From the NCBI GenBank assembly GCA_934204655.1, contig CAKPZJ010000001.1:62001-126000 (forward strand): a stretch of DNA of 64,000 bases, read 5' to 3'. Numbering within the stretch: the stretch's first letter is position 1; every line of letters begins with the position of its first letter. This stretch comes from an uncultured Prevotella sp. (GTDB lineage Bacteria; Bacteroidota; Bacteroidia; Bacteroidales; Bacteroidaceae). The notes beneath the pieces were generated by a model, which was given only the letters and a program-made list of their open reading frames with translations, was not told where the DNA came from and ran no database searches. The position numbers and the translations under genes are program-made. Of the stretch, positions 36,571 to 46,115 are shown piece by piece.

Positions 36571-37284
36571 ATGATTATCAAGGTTTGCGGCATGCGCGAT
36601 GCCGATAATATCAAGGCTGTAGAGCAGCTTGACATAGACCTGATGGGCCTGGTGTTCTACCCCAAGTCGCCCCGGTACGTACCCATGGTCAGGGCGCGGT
36701 CGGGCAATATGCCCGACTATAGCGCTGAGCGGCTGGCCACCCTCAAGGCCCGTCTGGCCGAGGGTGGGGTAGCAGCGGGCAGTGCCACGACGGGTGTGCC
36801 CCGTGTGGGCGTGTTTGTCGATGATATGCCCCAGAACATAGTTACCCGCGTGTACAATTTCCAACTCGATTACGTACAGCTGCACGGTAACGAGCCGCGC
36901 ACCACCATTGACAACCTGCGTCGTACACTGGACCCCGACATCCGTCCCGGCATCCGCTTCATCAAGGCCATCAGCATAGAGCGTCCCGAAGACGTAGACC
37001 GTTGGCGCGAATACGACGGTGCTGTCGATATGTTGCTCTTTGATACCCGCTGCCCACAGGTCGGCGGTGGTGGCCACCAGTTCGACTGGTCTGCTCTGCA
37101 GCGTTACGACGGCGACATCCCCTTCCTGCTCAGCGGCGGCATCGGCCCCGACGATGCTGACCGTATCCGCGACTTCCACCATCCACGCTGGGTGGGCATC
37201 GACCTCAACAGCCGTTTTGAGACAGCCCCCGGTGTCAAGGATGTTGACTTACTACGAAATTTTATCAATGCTATAAGACAATGA
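36571..37284 (+). CDS. trpF: Phosphoribosylanthranilate isomerase
   Basis: 237 aa from the ATG at 36571 (MIIKVCGMRDADNIKA). The catalytic Cys is in KVCGMRD (normally KICG); the catalytic Asp is in MLLFDTRCPQVGGGGHQFDW; the phosphate loop is LLSGGIGPDD. The ATGA overlap with trpA implies translational coupling. A stand-alone gene, not fused to trpC as in enterics. Confidence 0.93.
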   Translation: MIIKVCGMRDADNIKAVEQLDIDLMGLVFYPKSPRYVPMVRARSGNMPDYSAERLATLKARLAEGGVAAGSATTGVPRVGVFVDDMPQNIVTRVYNFQLDYVQLHGNEPRTTIDNLRRTLDPDIRPGIRFIKAISIERPEDVDRWREYDGAVDMLLFDTRCPQVGGGGHQFDWSALQRYDGDIPFLLSGGIGPDDADRIRDFHHPRWVGIDLNSRFETAPGVKDVDLLRNFINAIRQ

Positions 37285-38057
37285 ACAAGATTAATGCACT
37301 TTTCAGAGATAACACTGGTCGCAAGCTGCAGTCGCTCTACTTCTGCGCGGGTGCCCCCCGGGTCGACATGGTACCCGATGTGCTGCTCACGCTGCAGCGC
37401 CGCGGTATAGACATGGTCGAGGTGGGCATACCCTTCAGCGACCCGCTGGCCGATGGCCCTGTCATCCAGACAGCAGGTACCAAGGCCCTCAAGAACGGTA
37501 TCACCCTGGCCCGCATCTTCGACCAGATAGACAGCGTTAAGCGACAGATACACATCCCCTTGGTGCTGATGGGCTATCTCAACGTCATCATGCACTACGG
37601 CTTCGATGCCTTCTTCAGTCGCTGTGCCGCCACGGGCGTGTCCGGGTGTATCATCCCAGACCTGCCCTTTGCCGACTACCTGTCCGTGGTAAAGCCCATA
37701 GCCGACAAGTATGACATCAGGGTCATCATGATGATTACCCCCGAGACCTCGGCCGACCGCATACGCCTCATAGACAGCCATACCGACGGATTTATCTACA
37801 TGGTGTCGAGCGCAGGTATCACCGGCGCCCAGCAAGCCTTCGGCGATGCCAAGATAGACTACTTCCGCCGCATAGATGCCATGAACCTGCGCAACCCGCG
37901 CATGATAGGCTTCGGCATCTCTAACCGCCAGACTTTGGAGAGTGCCCAGGCTTACGCCGCCGGTACCATTATCGGCAGCAAGTTCGTGAGCCTGCTTGAC
38001 GAGACCATGGATGCCGACAAGGCCATAGACAAACTTAACGAAGCATTAGCCCAATGA
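37281..38057 (+). CDS. trpA: Tryptophan synthase alpha chain
   Basis: 258 aa. The catalytic Glu is in MVEVGIPFSDPLADGPVIQ and the catalytic Asp in GCIIPDLPFADY; the phosphate site is VSSAGITGAQ and GFGISNRQT. It cleaves indole-glycerol phosphate to indole, channelled to TrpB. It contains no Trp. Overlaps trpF and trpB by 4 nt each (ATGA), suggesting tight coupling of the three. Confidence 0.95.
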   Translation: MNKINALFRDNTGRKLQSLYFCAGAPRVDMVPDVLLTLQRRGIDMVEVGIPFSDPLADGPVIQTAGTKALKNGITLARIFDQIDSVKRQIHIPLVLMGYLNVIMHYGFDAFFSRCAATGVSGCIIPDLPFADYLSVVKPIADKYDIRVIMMITPETSADRIRLIDSHTDGFIYMVSSAGITGAQQAFGDAKIDYFRRIDAMNLRNPRMIGFGISNRQTLESAQAYAAGTIIGSKFVSLLDETMDADKAIDKLNEALAQ

Positions 38058-39256
38058 AATACCAAGTAGACCAGAACGGATTTTTCGGACGTTTCGGCGG
38101 AGCCTACGTCCCCGAGATATTATACAAGTGCGTACACGACTTGCAGGATGCTTATCAGCCCATCCTGGACAGTGACGATTTTAAGAAAGAGTACCATCAG
38201 CTGTTGCACGACTACGTCGGCCGCCCTTCGCCCCTCTACTTCGCCCGTCGTATGAGCGAGCGTTACGGGTGCCAGTTGTACCTCAAGCGCGAGGACTTGA
38301 ACCATACCGGAGCACATAAGATTAACAATACTATCGGCCAGATACTCTTGGCCCGCCGCATGGGTAAGACGCGCATCATAGCCGAGACCGGCGCCGGTCA
38401 GCATGGCGTGGCCACGGCCACCGTGTGTGCCCTGATGGATATGCAGTGCGAGATTTTCATGGGCAAGACCGACGTGGAGCGTCAGCACACCAACGTGGAG
38501 CGCATGCGCATGCTCGGGGCTACCGTGCATCCCGTCACTACGGGCAACATGACCCTGAGCGATGCCTGCAGCGAGGCCATTCGCGACTGGTGTAGCCATC
38601 CCCGCGACACCTATTACCTGGTAGGCTCTACCATGGGCCCTCACCCTTATCCTGACATTGTGGCCAAGATGCAGAGCGTCATCTCCGAGGAGATTAAGTG
38701 GCAGCTCCAGGAGAAGGTGGGCCGCGACTATCCCGACTACCTTATCGCCTGTGTGGGCGGAGGCAGCAACGCCGCCGGTACCATCTACCATTACATAGAC
38801 GATGAGCGGGTGCGCATCGTGCTGGCCGAGGCTGGCGGACACGGAGTAGATACCGATTATACCGCCGCTACCATCCAGGCTGGTACCGAGGGTATCATCC
38901 ACGGGGCCCGCACGCTGGTGATGCAGACCGACGACGGCCAGATTAAGGAGGCGTTTACCATTAGCGCCGGACTGGACTATCCGGGCATCGGGCCCATGCA
39001 CGCTGACCTGGCCGAGCGGGGCCGCGAGCAGGTGATAGCCATCAACGATGATGAGGCCATCTACGCTGGCTACGAGCTGACCCGTACCGAGGGCATCATA
39101 CCCGCCATAGAGAGTGCCCATGCCGTGGCCGCTCTGCGCAAGCTCACCTTCAAGCCCGAGGATGTGGTGGTACTCACCGTGTCGGGCCGTGGCGACAAAG
39201 ACGTTCAGACCTATCTCGCCCACAAGGATATGGCCGGCGAGTATGGCCAATTCTGA
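38054..39256 (+). CDS. trpB: Tryptophan synthase beta chain
   Basis: 400 aa, PLP enzyme (TrpB1 type). The Schiff-base Lys lies in LNHTGAHKINNTIGQ; the phosphate-binding loop is CVGGGSNAAG; other marks are FGRFGGAYVPEIL at the N-terminus and AETGAGQHGVATAT. It condenses indole with serine. Coupled to trpA. Confidence 0.97.
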   Translation: MKYQVDQNGFFGRFGGAYVPEILYKCVHDLQDAYQPILDSDDFKKEYHQLLHDYVGRPSPLYFARRMSERYGCQLYLKREDLNHTGAHKINNTIGQILLARRMGKTRIIAETGAGQHGVATATVCALMDMQCEIFMGKTDVERQHTNVERMRMLGATVHPVTTGNMTLSDACSEAIRDWCSHPRDTYYLVGSTMGPHPYPDIVAKMQSVISEEIKWQLQEKVGRDYPDYLIACVGGGSNAAGTIYHYIDDERVRIVLAEAGGHGVDTDYTAATIQAGTEGIIHGARTLVMQTDDGQIKEAFTISAGLDYPGIGPMHADLAERGREQVIAINDDEAIYAGYELTRTEGIIPAIESAHAVAALRKLTFKPEDVVVLTVSGRGDKDVQTYLAHKDMAGEYGQF

Positions 39257-39272
39257 TAAACCTACTGTGATT

Positions 39273-40718
39273 ATGCCAACAATGAAGAAACAATTCCAGT
39301 ATCATGTAGTGAGCCGCTCCGTGCTGGCCGACCTCTACACCCCCGTGGGCATCTACCTCAGCCTGCGCAGCCTCTACCCTCAGTCGGCCCTCATGGAGAG
39401 CTCCGACTATCACAGTCACGACACGGCGCGCTCCTTTATCGCCATCCACCCCATGGCTCAGTTTTCCGTGGCTCACGGCGTGGCTCATGCCACCATGCCC
39501 GATGGTAGCGAGCAGCGCCTGGAGCTGGACCTTACCCACAAGGGCCGCGCCAAGGAGCAGGTGGCTCATGCCCTGACCGACTTCTTGGGCAGTTTCGAGG
39601 TGAGTGGCCCTGGCAGCGAGTACTGCGGTGTCTACGGCTTCACCTCTTTCAATGCCGTGCGCTACTTTGAGAACATCGACGTGCGCGATACTACCCTTGA
39701 GAAGAACGATGCCCCCGACCTGCTCTACGTGATGTATCGCGACCTGATTGTCTTTGACCACTTCTCTAACCGCATCCAGCTGCTCACCCTTACAGAGGGC
39801 GACGAGGCCGCTGGCGAGCAGGTCATAGACCATATCGTCCAGCAGCTCAACCGTCCGGGTCAGTGTTACGACTTCCATCCAGACGGCGAGGTGTATAGCA
39901 CCCTCACCGACGAGCAGCATAAGGCCAATATACGTCAGTGCGTACGTCATTGTCTGCGTGGCGACGTGTTCCAGATAGTGGTGTCGCGTCGCTTCTGCCA
40001 GCACTATACCGGTGACGACTTCCGCCTGTATCGCGCCCTGCGCAGCATCAACCCCTCGCCTTACCTCTTCTACTTCGACTTCGGCGGTTACCGCATCTTC
40101 GGTTCCAGTCCTGAGACCCACTGCCGCATCGTGGGCGACCGTGCCTATATAGACCCCATCGCCGGAACCACCCGCCGCACGGGCGACCCTGTGCAGGATC
40201 GCCAGAACGCTGAGTTCCTGCGCAACGACAGCAAGGAGAACGCCGAGCACGTCATGCTGGTCGACTTGGCGCGCAACGACCTGAGCCGCAACTGCCGCGA
40301 TGTCCAGGTCGACTTCTACAAGGACATGCAGTTCTACAGCCACGTCATCCACTTAGTGAGCCGTGTCAGCGGCACCCTGATAGACCCGTCGTCGGTGTTC
40401 TCGAAGATACACGCTTTCTTTGATACCTTCCCTGCCGGAACTCTGTCGGGGGCTCCCAAGGTGCGGGCCATGCAGATTATCAGTGAGTTGGAGCCTCATA
40501 ACCGCGGCGCTTACGGTGGCTGCATCGGCTTCATTGGTCTCAGCGGCAACCTGAACCAAGCTATCGTCATCCGCACGTTCGTCAGTCGCAACAGCGAGCT
40601 CTGGTTCCAGGCTGGCAGTGGCGTGGTGGCCAAGAGCAATGACGAGTACGAACTGCAAGAGTGTAACAACAAGCTCGGCGCACTGGTGCGGGCCATACAG
40701 ACGGCCGAGAAAATATAA
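39273..40718 (+). CDS. trpE: Anthranilate synthase component I
   Basis: 481 aa from the ATG at 39273 (MPTMKKQFQYHVV); 39282 is also possible. The chorismate-binding core has FQIVVSRRF, SPETHCRIVG, DPIAGTTRRTGDPVQDRQN and LVDLARNDLSRN; the N-terminal feedback site reads ALMESSDYHS, like the LLES motif that binds Trp. Pairs with TrpG, encoded 9 nt downstream. Confidence 0.95.
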   Translation: MPTMKKQFQYHVVSRSVLADLYTPVGIYLSLRSLYPQSALMESSDYHSHDTARSFIAIHPMAQFSVAHGVAHATMPDGSEQRLELDLTHKGRAKEQVAHALTDFLGSFEVSGPGSEYCGVYGFTSFNAVRYFENIDVRDTTLEKNDAPDLLYVMYRDLIVFDHFSNRIQLLTLTEGDEAAGEQVIDHIVQQLNRPGQCYDFHPDGEVYSTLTDEQHKANIRQCVRHCLRGDVFQIVVSRRFCQHYTGDDFRLYRALRSINPSPYLFYFDFGGYRIFGSSPETHCRIVGDRAYIDPIAGTTRRTGDPVQDRQNAEFLRNDSKENAEHVMLVDLARNDLSRNCRDVQVDFYKDMQFYSHVIHLVSRVSGTLIDPSSVFSKIHAFFDTFPAGTLSGAPKVRAMQIISELEPHNRGAYGGCIGFIGLSGNLNQAIVIRTFVSRNSELWFQAGSGVVAKSNDEYELQECNNKLGALVRAIQTAEKI

Positions 40719-40727
40719 TAATAAGGT

Positions 40728-41312
40728 ATGGAAAAGATGAAAAGACCACTGCGGGTAGTAGTAATAGATAACTATGACTCATTTACCTATAACTTGGTAC
40801 ACTTAGTGCGCCACTTGGGAGCCGACGTCACCGTGTACCGTAATGACCAGTTTGCCCTGGCCGACCTGGAGAACTTCGATAAGATTATCCTGTCGCCCGG
40901 CCCAGGCATACCGGCTGAGGCCGGACTGCTGCTCGACGTGATACGCACCTATGCCGGCCGCAAGCCCATCTTGGGTGTCTGTCTCGGTCACCAGGCCATT
41001 GGCGAGGTGTTTGGCGGCAGCCTCACTAATCTGTCTGACGTGTTCCACGGTGTGGCCACCGAGGGCACCCAGTTGCAGAACGACCCCATTTTTGCCGGTC
41101 TTCCCCGTCGCATCACCATGGGCCGTTATCACTCGTGGGTGGTAGACCGTGATACGCTTCCTGCTTGCCTTGAGGTGACGGCCGAGAGCGACGAGGGCTA
41201 CATCATGGCCCTGCGCCACCGCGACTACGACATCCACGGCATCCAGTTTCACCCCGAGAGCGTGCTTACTCCACAGGGCGGCACCATTGTGAGCAACTGG
41301 CTCGCGCTGTGA
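40728..41312 (+). CDS. trpG: Anthranilate synthase component II (glutamine amidotransferase)
   Basis: 194 aa. The class I glutaminase has NYDSFTYNLVHLV at the start, SPGPGIPAEAG, the nucleophile in GVCLGHQAIGEVFGG (Cys about 86) and IQFHPESVLTPQG. It supplies ammonia to TrpE. Some organisms share it with folate synthesis; the position here favours tryptophan. Last gene of the operon. Confidence 0.95.
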   Translation: MEKMKRPLRVVVIDNYDSFTYNLVHLVRHLGADVTVYRNDQFALADLENFDKIILSPGPGIPAEAGLLLDVIRTYAGRKPILGVCLGHQAIGEVFGGSLTNLSDVFHGVATEGTQLQNDPIFAGLPRRITMGRYHSWVVDRDTLPACLEVTAESDEGYIMALRHRDYDIHGIQFHPESVLTPQGGTIVSNWLAL

Positions 41313-41336
41313 GACTGACAGCCAGTCTGATACGAG

Positions 41337-41371
41337 AACGTCCCGTAACCACCATGGTTGCGGGACGTTTT
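41337..41371. terminator. Terminator after trpG
   Basis: AACGTCCCGTAACC (41337-41350) pairs with GGTTGCGGGACGTT (41356-41369) with one mismatch, followed by TTT. The flanking A-run is short on the other side, so it mainly serves the + strand. Confidence 0.85.
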
Positions 41372-41398
41372 CGGATTGTCGTCTTAGCTGATGGCGAA

Positions 41399-42049
41399 CT
41401 ATCGGTAGTAAGTGCCGCGCAGTTCAGCTATGTCGTCCACATCGTGACAGCGTCCGCCGTCGATGTAGATAAGCCGCTGGGCCAGCTGACTGACCATGGC
41501 GTAATGGTGGTCAGACAGGACGATGCCCTTGGTCGACTGAGCGCGACGGATGAGGCCGGCCACCCGTTCGGTCATGATGGGCGACAGGGCGGCAAAGGGT
41601 TCGTCCAGGATGATAAAGGGCGCGACCGAGTGTAACAGAATATATACCATGAGATACTTGTATTGTCCGCCAGATAGTTGGCCCACCCGTAGCGACTTCA
41701 TCTGCTGTATCAGCGGGTCGGTGGTTGCCTCGTTGGTCAGTCCCTCCATGCGCAGCAGTGTGGCTACCCGTAATGGCTTAGGAACACAGGCCGTCTGAGA
41801 CATCATCCTTATCAGTCCGCTGGTGTAGGCCCTACCTGTCAGAACCCTTCCGCCAATGCGTACAAACGAGCTATCGGCCCGCAGCGTGCCAAACACTATC
41901 TGTAACAACGTTGATTTGCCACTTCCGTTACGCCCTAATAGTCCCACGGTGGTACCCTGGTCGCACCGTAGGTAAGCCCCGCCGAGGATGTCGCGTCCCT
42001 GGGCCGATAAGTAGATGCTGTCAGCCTCTAATACCATGTCCATAGACAT
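41399..42049 (-). CDS. ABC transporter ATP-binding protein (orphan)
   Basis: 216 aa from the ATG at 42049 (MSMDMVLEADS); starts at 42043 or 42037 are also possible. Walker A is GLLGRNGSGKSTLL, the Q-loop is RMMSQTACVP, the signature is GQLSGGQYKYLMV, Walker B is FIILDEPFAALSP, and the H-loop is VLSDHHY. It resembles LptB/ABC-2-type ATPases more than BtuD. The only adjacent gene is a 111-aa membrane protein with which it overlaps by 22 nt; no full permease is present. Partner and substrate unknown. Confidence 0.88.
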   Translation of the reverse strand: MSMDMVLEADSIYLSAQGRDILGGAYLRCDQGTTVGLLGRNGSGKSTLLQIVFGTLRADSSFVRIGGRVLTGRAYTSGLIRMMSQTACVPKPLRVATLLRMEGLTNEATTDPLIQQMKSLRVGQLSGGQYKYLMVYILLHSVAPFIILDEPFAALSPIMTERVAGLIRRAQSTKGIVLSDHHYAMVSQLAQRLIYIDGGRCHDVDDIAELRGTYYR

Positions 42050-42363
42050 TTTAGGATGAAGTGTATCGTTAGACAGAGGGCGGCCGACAGCGCCCAGGTG
42101 GTGGCGTAGAGTGTGGAGATACGCCATCCGCCATTGGCGTAGAACAGCGTATCGCCCGCCCTGAACAGCCGGCGTGCGACCATGTCGAGCAGTAGCCCGA
42201 AGGAGGCATACACGATGAGGAACACCCGAATACCATCTGTAAGAAAGCTATTCAGATACTTGATATAACCCATGATGAGGGCGCAGGGCATGGTTACCCA
42301 AAGGGTGCTGGCATAGAAGTGAGCCAGGTAGGCGAGCCTGAGTGTGGAGGGTCTAAGGGGCAT
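42028..42363 (-). CDS. Three-helix membrane protein next to the orphan ABC ATPase
   Basis: 111 aa. Hydrophobic segments lie at about residues 10-32, 44-60 and 88-107, with a charged loop (DMVARRLFRAGDTL). It overlaps the start of the ABC ATPase gene, so translation is probably coupled. It is too small to be a normal permease; it may be an accessory membrane subunit. Family not recognised. Confidence 0.65.
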   Translation of the reverse strand: MPLRPSTLRLAYLAHFYASTLWVTMPCALIMGYIKYLNSFLTDGIRVFLIVYASFGLLLDMVARRLFRAGDTLFYANGGWRISTLYATTWALSAALCLTIHFILKCLWTWY

Positions 42364-42403
42364 AGCAGTGGCTGTTAGGGCAAGTTGAAAGGTTATCTGC
42401 CTA

Positions 42404-42411
42404 CAAAGATA
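42404..42411 (-). promoter_or_regulatory. Promoter -7 box for the ABC/membrane pair
   Basis: On the minus strand TATCTTTG, 40 nt upstream of the ATG at 42363. -33 not clear. Confidence 0.5.
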
Positions 42412-42589
42412 GTGAATATATTGTACACGCCACCGTGATTGCCATAGAAAAATAATCTATCCCAGCATTAGGGCCCATCATCAGGCCCGTTCCTATATAT
42501 ATAATAAGGTATAGGACGACCATGCCCCGGATGAGGGTGAGGGTTGCGGGTGCGCCCGTGGGCGTGCGTTAAAAAATATGGATTTTTCC

Positions 42590-42620
42590 TTTGGGCTTCG
42601 CCATACTTTCTGTAACTTTG
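42590..42620 (+). promoter_or_regulatory. Promoter of the cobalamin operon
   Basis: TTTG (42590-42593), 19 nt, TAACTTTG (42613-42620), just ahead of the riboswitch. Confidence 0.8.
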
Positions 42621-42628
42621 CAGAGCAA

Positions 42629-42835
42629 TAGGTTCATAACCACTGATTAAAAAGGGAATCGGGTGCAAGTCCCGGACAGTCCCGCTGCTGTGAACACCAT
42701 GTAAATCCGTATGAGGATGGGCGAACAAGACATGAACAACGTCACTGACAATTTTTCGGGAAGACGGTTCGCCATAAGCCGACTGCCAGTCGTGGTCGGC
42801 AGGGTGTGAGTCAGAATACCTGCCATTGCTAAGAT
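42629..42835 (+). ncRNA. Cobalamin (B12) riboswitch
   Basis: The conserved 5' segment GGTGCAAGTCCCGGACAGTC and CCGCTGCTGTGA (about 42661-42693) and the 3' B12-box region GAGTCAGAATACCTGCC (about 42808-42824) are in the order and spacing of the cobalamin riboswitch. It lies in the leader of a cobalamin uptake operon, so it likely represses uptake when adenosylcobalamin is abundant. No clear T-run terminator follows; a GC-rich hairpin near 42846-42868 just before the start codon suggests control of translation (inference). Confidence 0.93.
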
Positions 42836-42881
42836 AACATGGGGTGCGCCCTGCGAGGACGGGGCGACATGCCGGATAACA

Positions 42882-44885
42882 ATGATAGATAACGTGATAA
42901 GGAACATCGGTCTCGCAGTGGCCGTATGGCTATACGGAGGCATCATGCCACTTATGCCCCAGACACCTGATACCCTCCGGACAAGAAACTTGCCTGGGGT
43001 GGTGGTCAGGGGCGATGCCTCGGCACGTGCCTTGACCAGCACGGCCCCCGTACAACTGATAGGACGGGCCGACATGCTGCGTCTGGGGGTAACGGATATG
43101 GCCGATGCCCTGCACAGGCTGCCCGGCGTAACCCTGCGCGACTACGGAGGGGCCGGTGGAATGAAGACGGTATCGGTGCGCGGTTTCGGAGCCCGACATA
43201 CCGGCGTATGTTACGATGGGGTGATGCTCAGTGAGATACAGGGCGGCGAGATAGACCTGTCGCGCTACTCGATAGACAACGTGCAGACGCTCCAGCTGGT
43301 CATAGGCGACAACGATGACCTCTTTATACCCGCCCGGCAGGCTGCCTCGGCAGCGGTGCTCTCCATAGAGACCCTGGGCGACATGCCGGCCGACCGACGG
43401 GCCCACCTTACGGCCCTGATGCGGGTAGGCTCGTATGGCTATGCCAGTCCGTATCTGCGCTATGTACAGCGCGTGGGCTCGGGGCTTACCCTCTCGGCCA
43501 TAGGCGAGTACACCTATGCCGACAACGACTACTCGTTTAAGTTGCGCAATGGCAACCTGGCCACCCACGAGCGCCGTACCAACAGCCGCATGAACAGCGG
43601 CCATGGCGAGGTGGGCGCTCACTGGCGCATAGGGCAGCGCCACCAGCTGTGGGGCAAGGTGTACTACTACGACAACGACCGCCAGCTGCCGGGCATCGTC
43701 AGACTCTATACCAATGTGTGTGGCCAGCAGGAACGCGACCGCAATGCCTTTGCCCAACTGCGCTGGATGGGGCGGAGCCACAACGACCGACTGCTCTTCA
43801 AGGTGAACGCCAAGTACAACTGGGCCTCGTCGGCCTACCGCGACACCCTGTTGGCCGACCGCCGCGACGACGCCACCTACTGGCAGCGCGAGGGCTACGT
43901 CTCGGGAGCCTTGCTCTATCTGCCCGACAACCACTGGGCGCTGAGCTATGCTGCCGACTATGTGTACAACAACCTGAACAGCACGCTGAGCACCGACCGC
44001 CGTCCCTGGCGCCACACCCTGCTACAGACAGTGGCCGCCCGCTATGTGTCCGGACGGTTCACGGCCCTGGCCCGACTGCTGCAGACCGCCTGCATCAACC
44101 GGGCCCACGGAGGGCCATCGCTGCGCGACATGCGCCGGTGGTCGCCCTCGCTCTCGCTGTCGTACCAGCTCCTGCCCGACGAGCCACTGCTGTTGCGGGC
44201 ATCGTTCAAGGACATCTTCCGGGTACCCACTTTCAATGAGAGTTACTTCCACCACTACGGCAGCACCGACATACAGCCCGAGAAAACGCTGCAATACAAT
44301 GTGGGGCTGACGTGGCAGCATGGGTGGAGCCAGCGTATAACGACCCGCATGACGGCCGATGGCTATATCAACAGGGTACACGATAAGATAGTGGGTGTGC
44401 CCTACAACATGTTTATATGGCGCACGATCAACATGGGCCGCGTGGCTGCCTTGGGGGTAGACTGCAGCGCACGGGCCACGGTGACCCTGTCGGCCAGGCA
44501 GGCCGTCGACGTGTCGGTGGGCTACAGCTACCAGCGCGTGGCTAACCATACCGACAGGGCGTCGGCCAACTATGGCAAGCAGTTGCCCTATCAGCCCCTG
44601 AACACGCTGAGCGCTGCCGTGGGATGGACCAATCCATGGGTCAACCTGTCGCTCCACGGCACTGGCACCAGTGGGCGCTGGGCCACGGCTAACCACTACG
44701 AGGGCACCCGCATGGCCGGCTACTGGGATATGGGTCTTACGGCCTACCGCGCATTTAGCTGGCGCGGCCGCGAGCTGGAATTGCGGGCCGATGTTACCAA
44801 TGTGCTGGCCCGCCAGTACGAGCTGGTGGCCTGTTACCCCATGCCGCGCACCCAGTGGCGGTTGGGGCTGAAACTGCAACTATGA
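42882..44885 (+). CDS. btuB: TonB-dependent cobalamin receptor (BtuB-like)
   Basis: 667 aa with an N-terminal signal peptide. The plug domain (about residues 45-160) has GRADMLRLGVTDMADALHRL, then GVTLRDYGGAGGMKTVSVRGF and CYDGVMLSEIQGGEIDL; the rest is a beta-barrel with many aromatic strand ends. It imports cobalamin across the outer membrane using TonB energy. First gene after the riboswitch and followed by a BtuG-like lipoprotein, its usual surface partner in Bacteroidetes. No SusC-type carboxypeptidase-like extension. Confidence 0.9.
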   Translation: MIDNVIRNIGLAVAVWLYGGIMPLMPQTPDTLRTRNLPGVVVRGDASARALTSTAPVQLIGRADMLRLGVTDMADALHRLPGVTLRDYGGAGGMKTVSVRGFGARHTGVCYDGVMLSEIQGGEIDLSRYSIDNVQTLQLVIGDNDDLFIPARQAASAAVLSIETLGDMPADRRAHLTALMRVGSYGYASPYLRYVQRVGSGLTLSAIGEYTYADNDYSFKLRNGNLATHERRTNSRMNSGHGEVGAHWRIGQRHQLWGKVYYYDNDRQLPGIVRLYTNVCGQQERDRNAFAQLRWMGRSHNDRLLFKVNAKYNWASSAYRDTLLADRRDDATYWQREGYVSGALLYLPDNHWALSYAADYVYNNLNSTLSTDRRPWRHTLLQTVAARYVSGRFTALARLLQTACINRAHGGPSLRDMRRWSPSLSLSYQLLPDEPLLLRASFKDIFRVPTFNESYFHHYGSTDIQPEKTLQYNVGLTWQHGWSQRITTRMTADGYINRVHDKIVGVPYNMFIWRTINMGRVAALGVDCSARATVTLSARQAVDVSVGYSYQRVANHTDRASANYGKQLPYQPLNTLSAAVGWTNPWVNLSLHGTGTSGRWATANHYEGTRMAGYWDMGLTAYRAFSWRGRELELRADVTNVLARQYELVACYPMPRTQWRLGLKLQL

Positions 44886-44964
44886 CCCTCCTGCCTGGAG
44901 CCACGGCCCGCGGTGCCGGGCATGTAGATAACGCAACAAATAACAATACATAATTATAATAACT

Positions 44965-46110
44965 ATGAAGATGAAAAAGTATTTAGTAAGAATGGCTGCG
45001 CTGATAGCCTGCGCGCCCCTGTTCCTGACGTCATGCGATGACAGTAATGACGGCCCCTCGTACCGCTATGAGGTATATAGCGACGATGCTTTCATCGTTA
45101 ACTCTGGTAACATGCCCAATCACATCGACGGGTCGCTCACGGCCATCCACCTGGCTAACGGGGCTGTACAGCAGAAGGCTTTTGCCATGGCCAATGACGG
45201 TCAGAGCTTAGGCAGTGTCCCCAATGACGGACTGGTGTACGGCGATAAGGTCTACGTGGTGGTCGACCAGTCTAATGCCATCATGGTGCTGAACCGCAAG
45301 ACCCTCAAACTCATCAAGAAGATTAGCACCACCGACCTGATGGGTGCTCAGGAGGGTGCCGAGCCTCGCCATATCATCGCCGGCAACGGCCATGTGTTCT
45401 TTACCACTTACGGTGGCTACCTGGCCGCAGTCGATACGGTCAACTATGCCCTTACGGCCAAGACCAAGGTTGGCTCCTTTCCCGAGGGACTGGCTGGCTA
45501 CGGCAACACCATCATCGTGGCCAACTCTGACTACGCTCGCGGCAACGGCACTATCTCTGTTGTAGACCTTAATACGTTCCAGGCCGATACCCGAACCATC
45601 CAGGGCATACACAACCCACAGAAGGTGTTTATTGTTGATGGTAACGTCTATGTCCTGGACTGGAGCTACTACGAGGGAGAGTGGCCCAACTCGGTCGAAA
45701 AGGGCGAGAGCGCACTCCGCTACGTTACTAACATGACCAGCAGCAAGGTGGCCGACGCTTACTACGCCTCCCTGCTCGATGGCAAGTTCTACATCATCAG
45801 CGATCCTTATGGTACGCCCGCTTACAGTGTGTGCGACGTTACGGCTAACGCCACCAGCGGCGTTACTACACCGCTCCACCTCTCTGAAGGCGTGTACAGC
45901 CCTGCTGGCATCGAGGTAGACCCCGGTACGGGCAACATCTACGTGCTGTCGTACAATGCCGGCGACGGTGGCTATGCCGACTATAGCGCTGATGGCTATG
46001 TCCAGGTGTACAGCGCTGCTGGCGCCAAGCTCAATAAGTACAATACCGGCGTGGGCCCATGTGCCGTGTTCTTCAACATGGGTGTTAAGGCCGTTCCTTA
46101 TAAGAATTAA
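44965..46110 (+). CDS. BtuG-like surface cobalamin-binding beta-propeller lipoprotein
   Basis: 381 aa. Signal peptide with lipobox FLTSC (Cys24) followed by acidic residues (DDSNDG), an export signal for surface lipoproteins in Bacteroidetes. The mature part has repeating propeller strands such as DKVYVVVDQSNAIMVLNRKT, GYLAAVDTVNYAL and GTGNIYVLSYN (YVTN/YncE-like). In Bacteroides, BtuG sits on BtuB and binds cobalamin very tightly. The position directly after btuB under a B12 riboswitch makes this the best reading. Confidence 0.85.
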   Translation: MKMKKYLVRMAALIACAPLFLTSCDDSNDGPSYRYEVYSDDAFIVNSGNMPNHIDGSLTAIHLANGAVQQKAFAMANDGQSLGSVPNDGLVYGDKVYVVVDQSNAIMVLNRKTLKLIKKISTTDLMGAQEGAEPRHIIAGNGHVFFTTYGGYLAAVDTVNYALTAKTKVGSFPEGLAGYGNTIIVANSDYARGNGTISVVDLNTFQADTRTIQGIHNPQKVFIVDGNVYVLDWSYYEGEWPNSVEKGESALRYVTNMTSSKVADAYYASLLDGKFYIISDPYGTPAYSVCDVTANATSGVTTPLHLSEGVYSPAGIEVDPGTGNIYVLSYNAGDGGYADYSADGYVQVYSAAGAKLNKYNTGVGPCAVFFNMGVKAVPYKN

Positions 46111-46115
46111 CCGCG

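Noticed and set aside
41399..42049. Assigning the ABC ATPase as BtuD
   Set aside because: It is divergent from the B12 operon, outside the riboswitch, and its D-loop/H-loop resemble LptB/ABC-2 ATPases.
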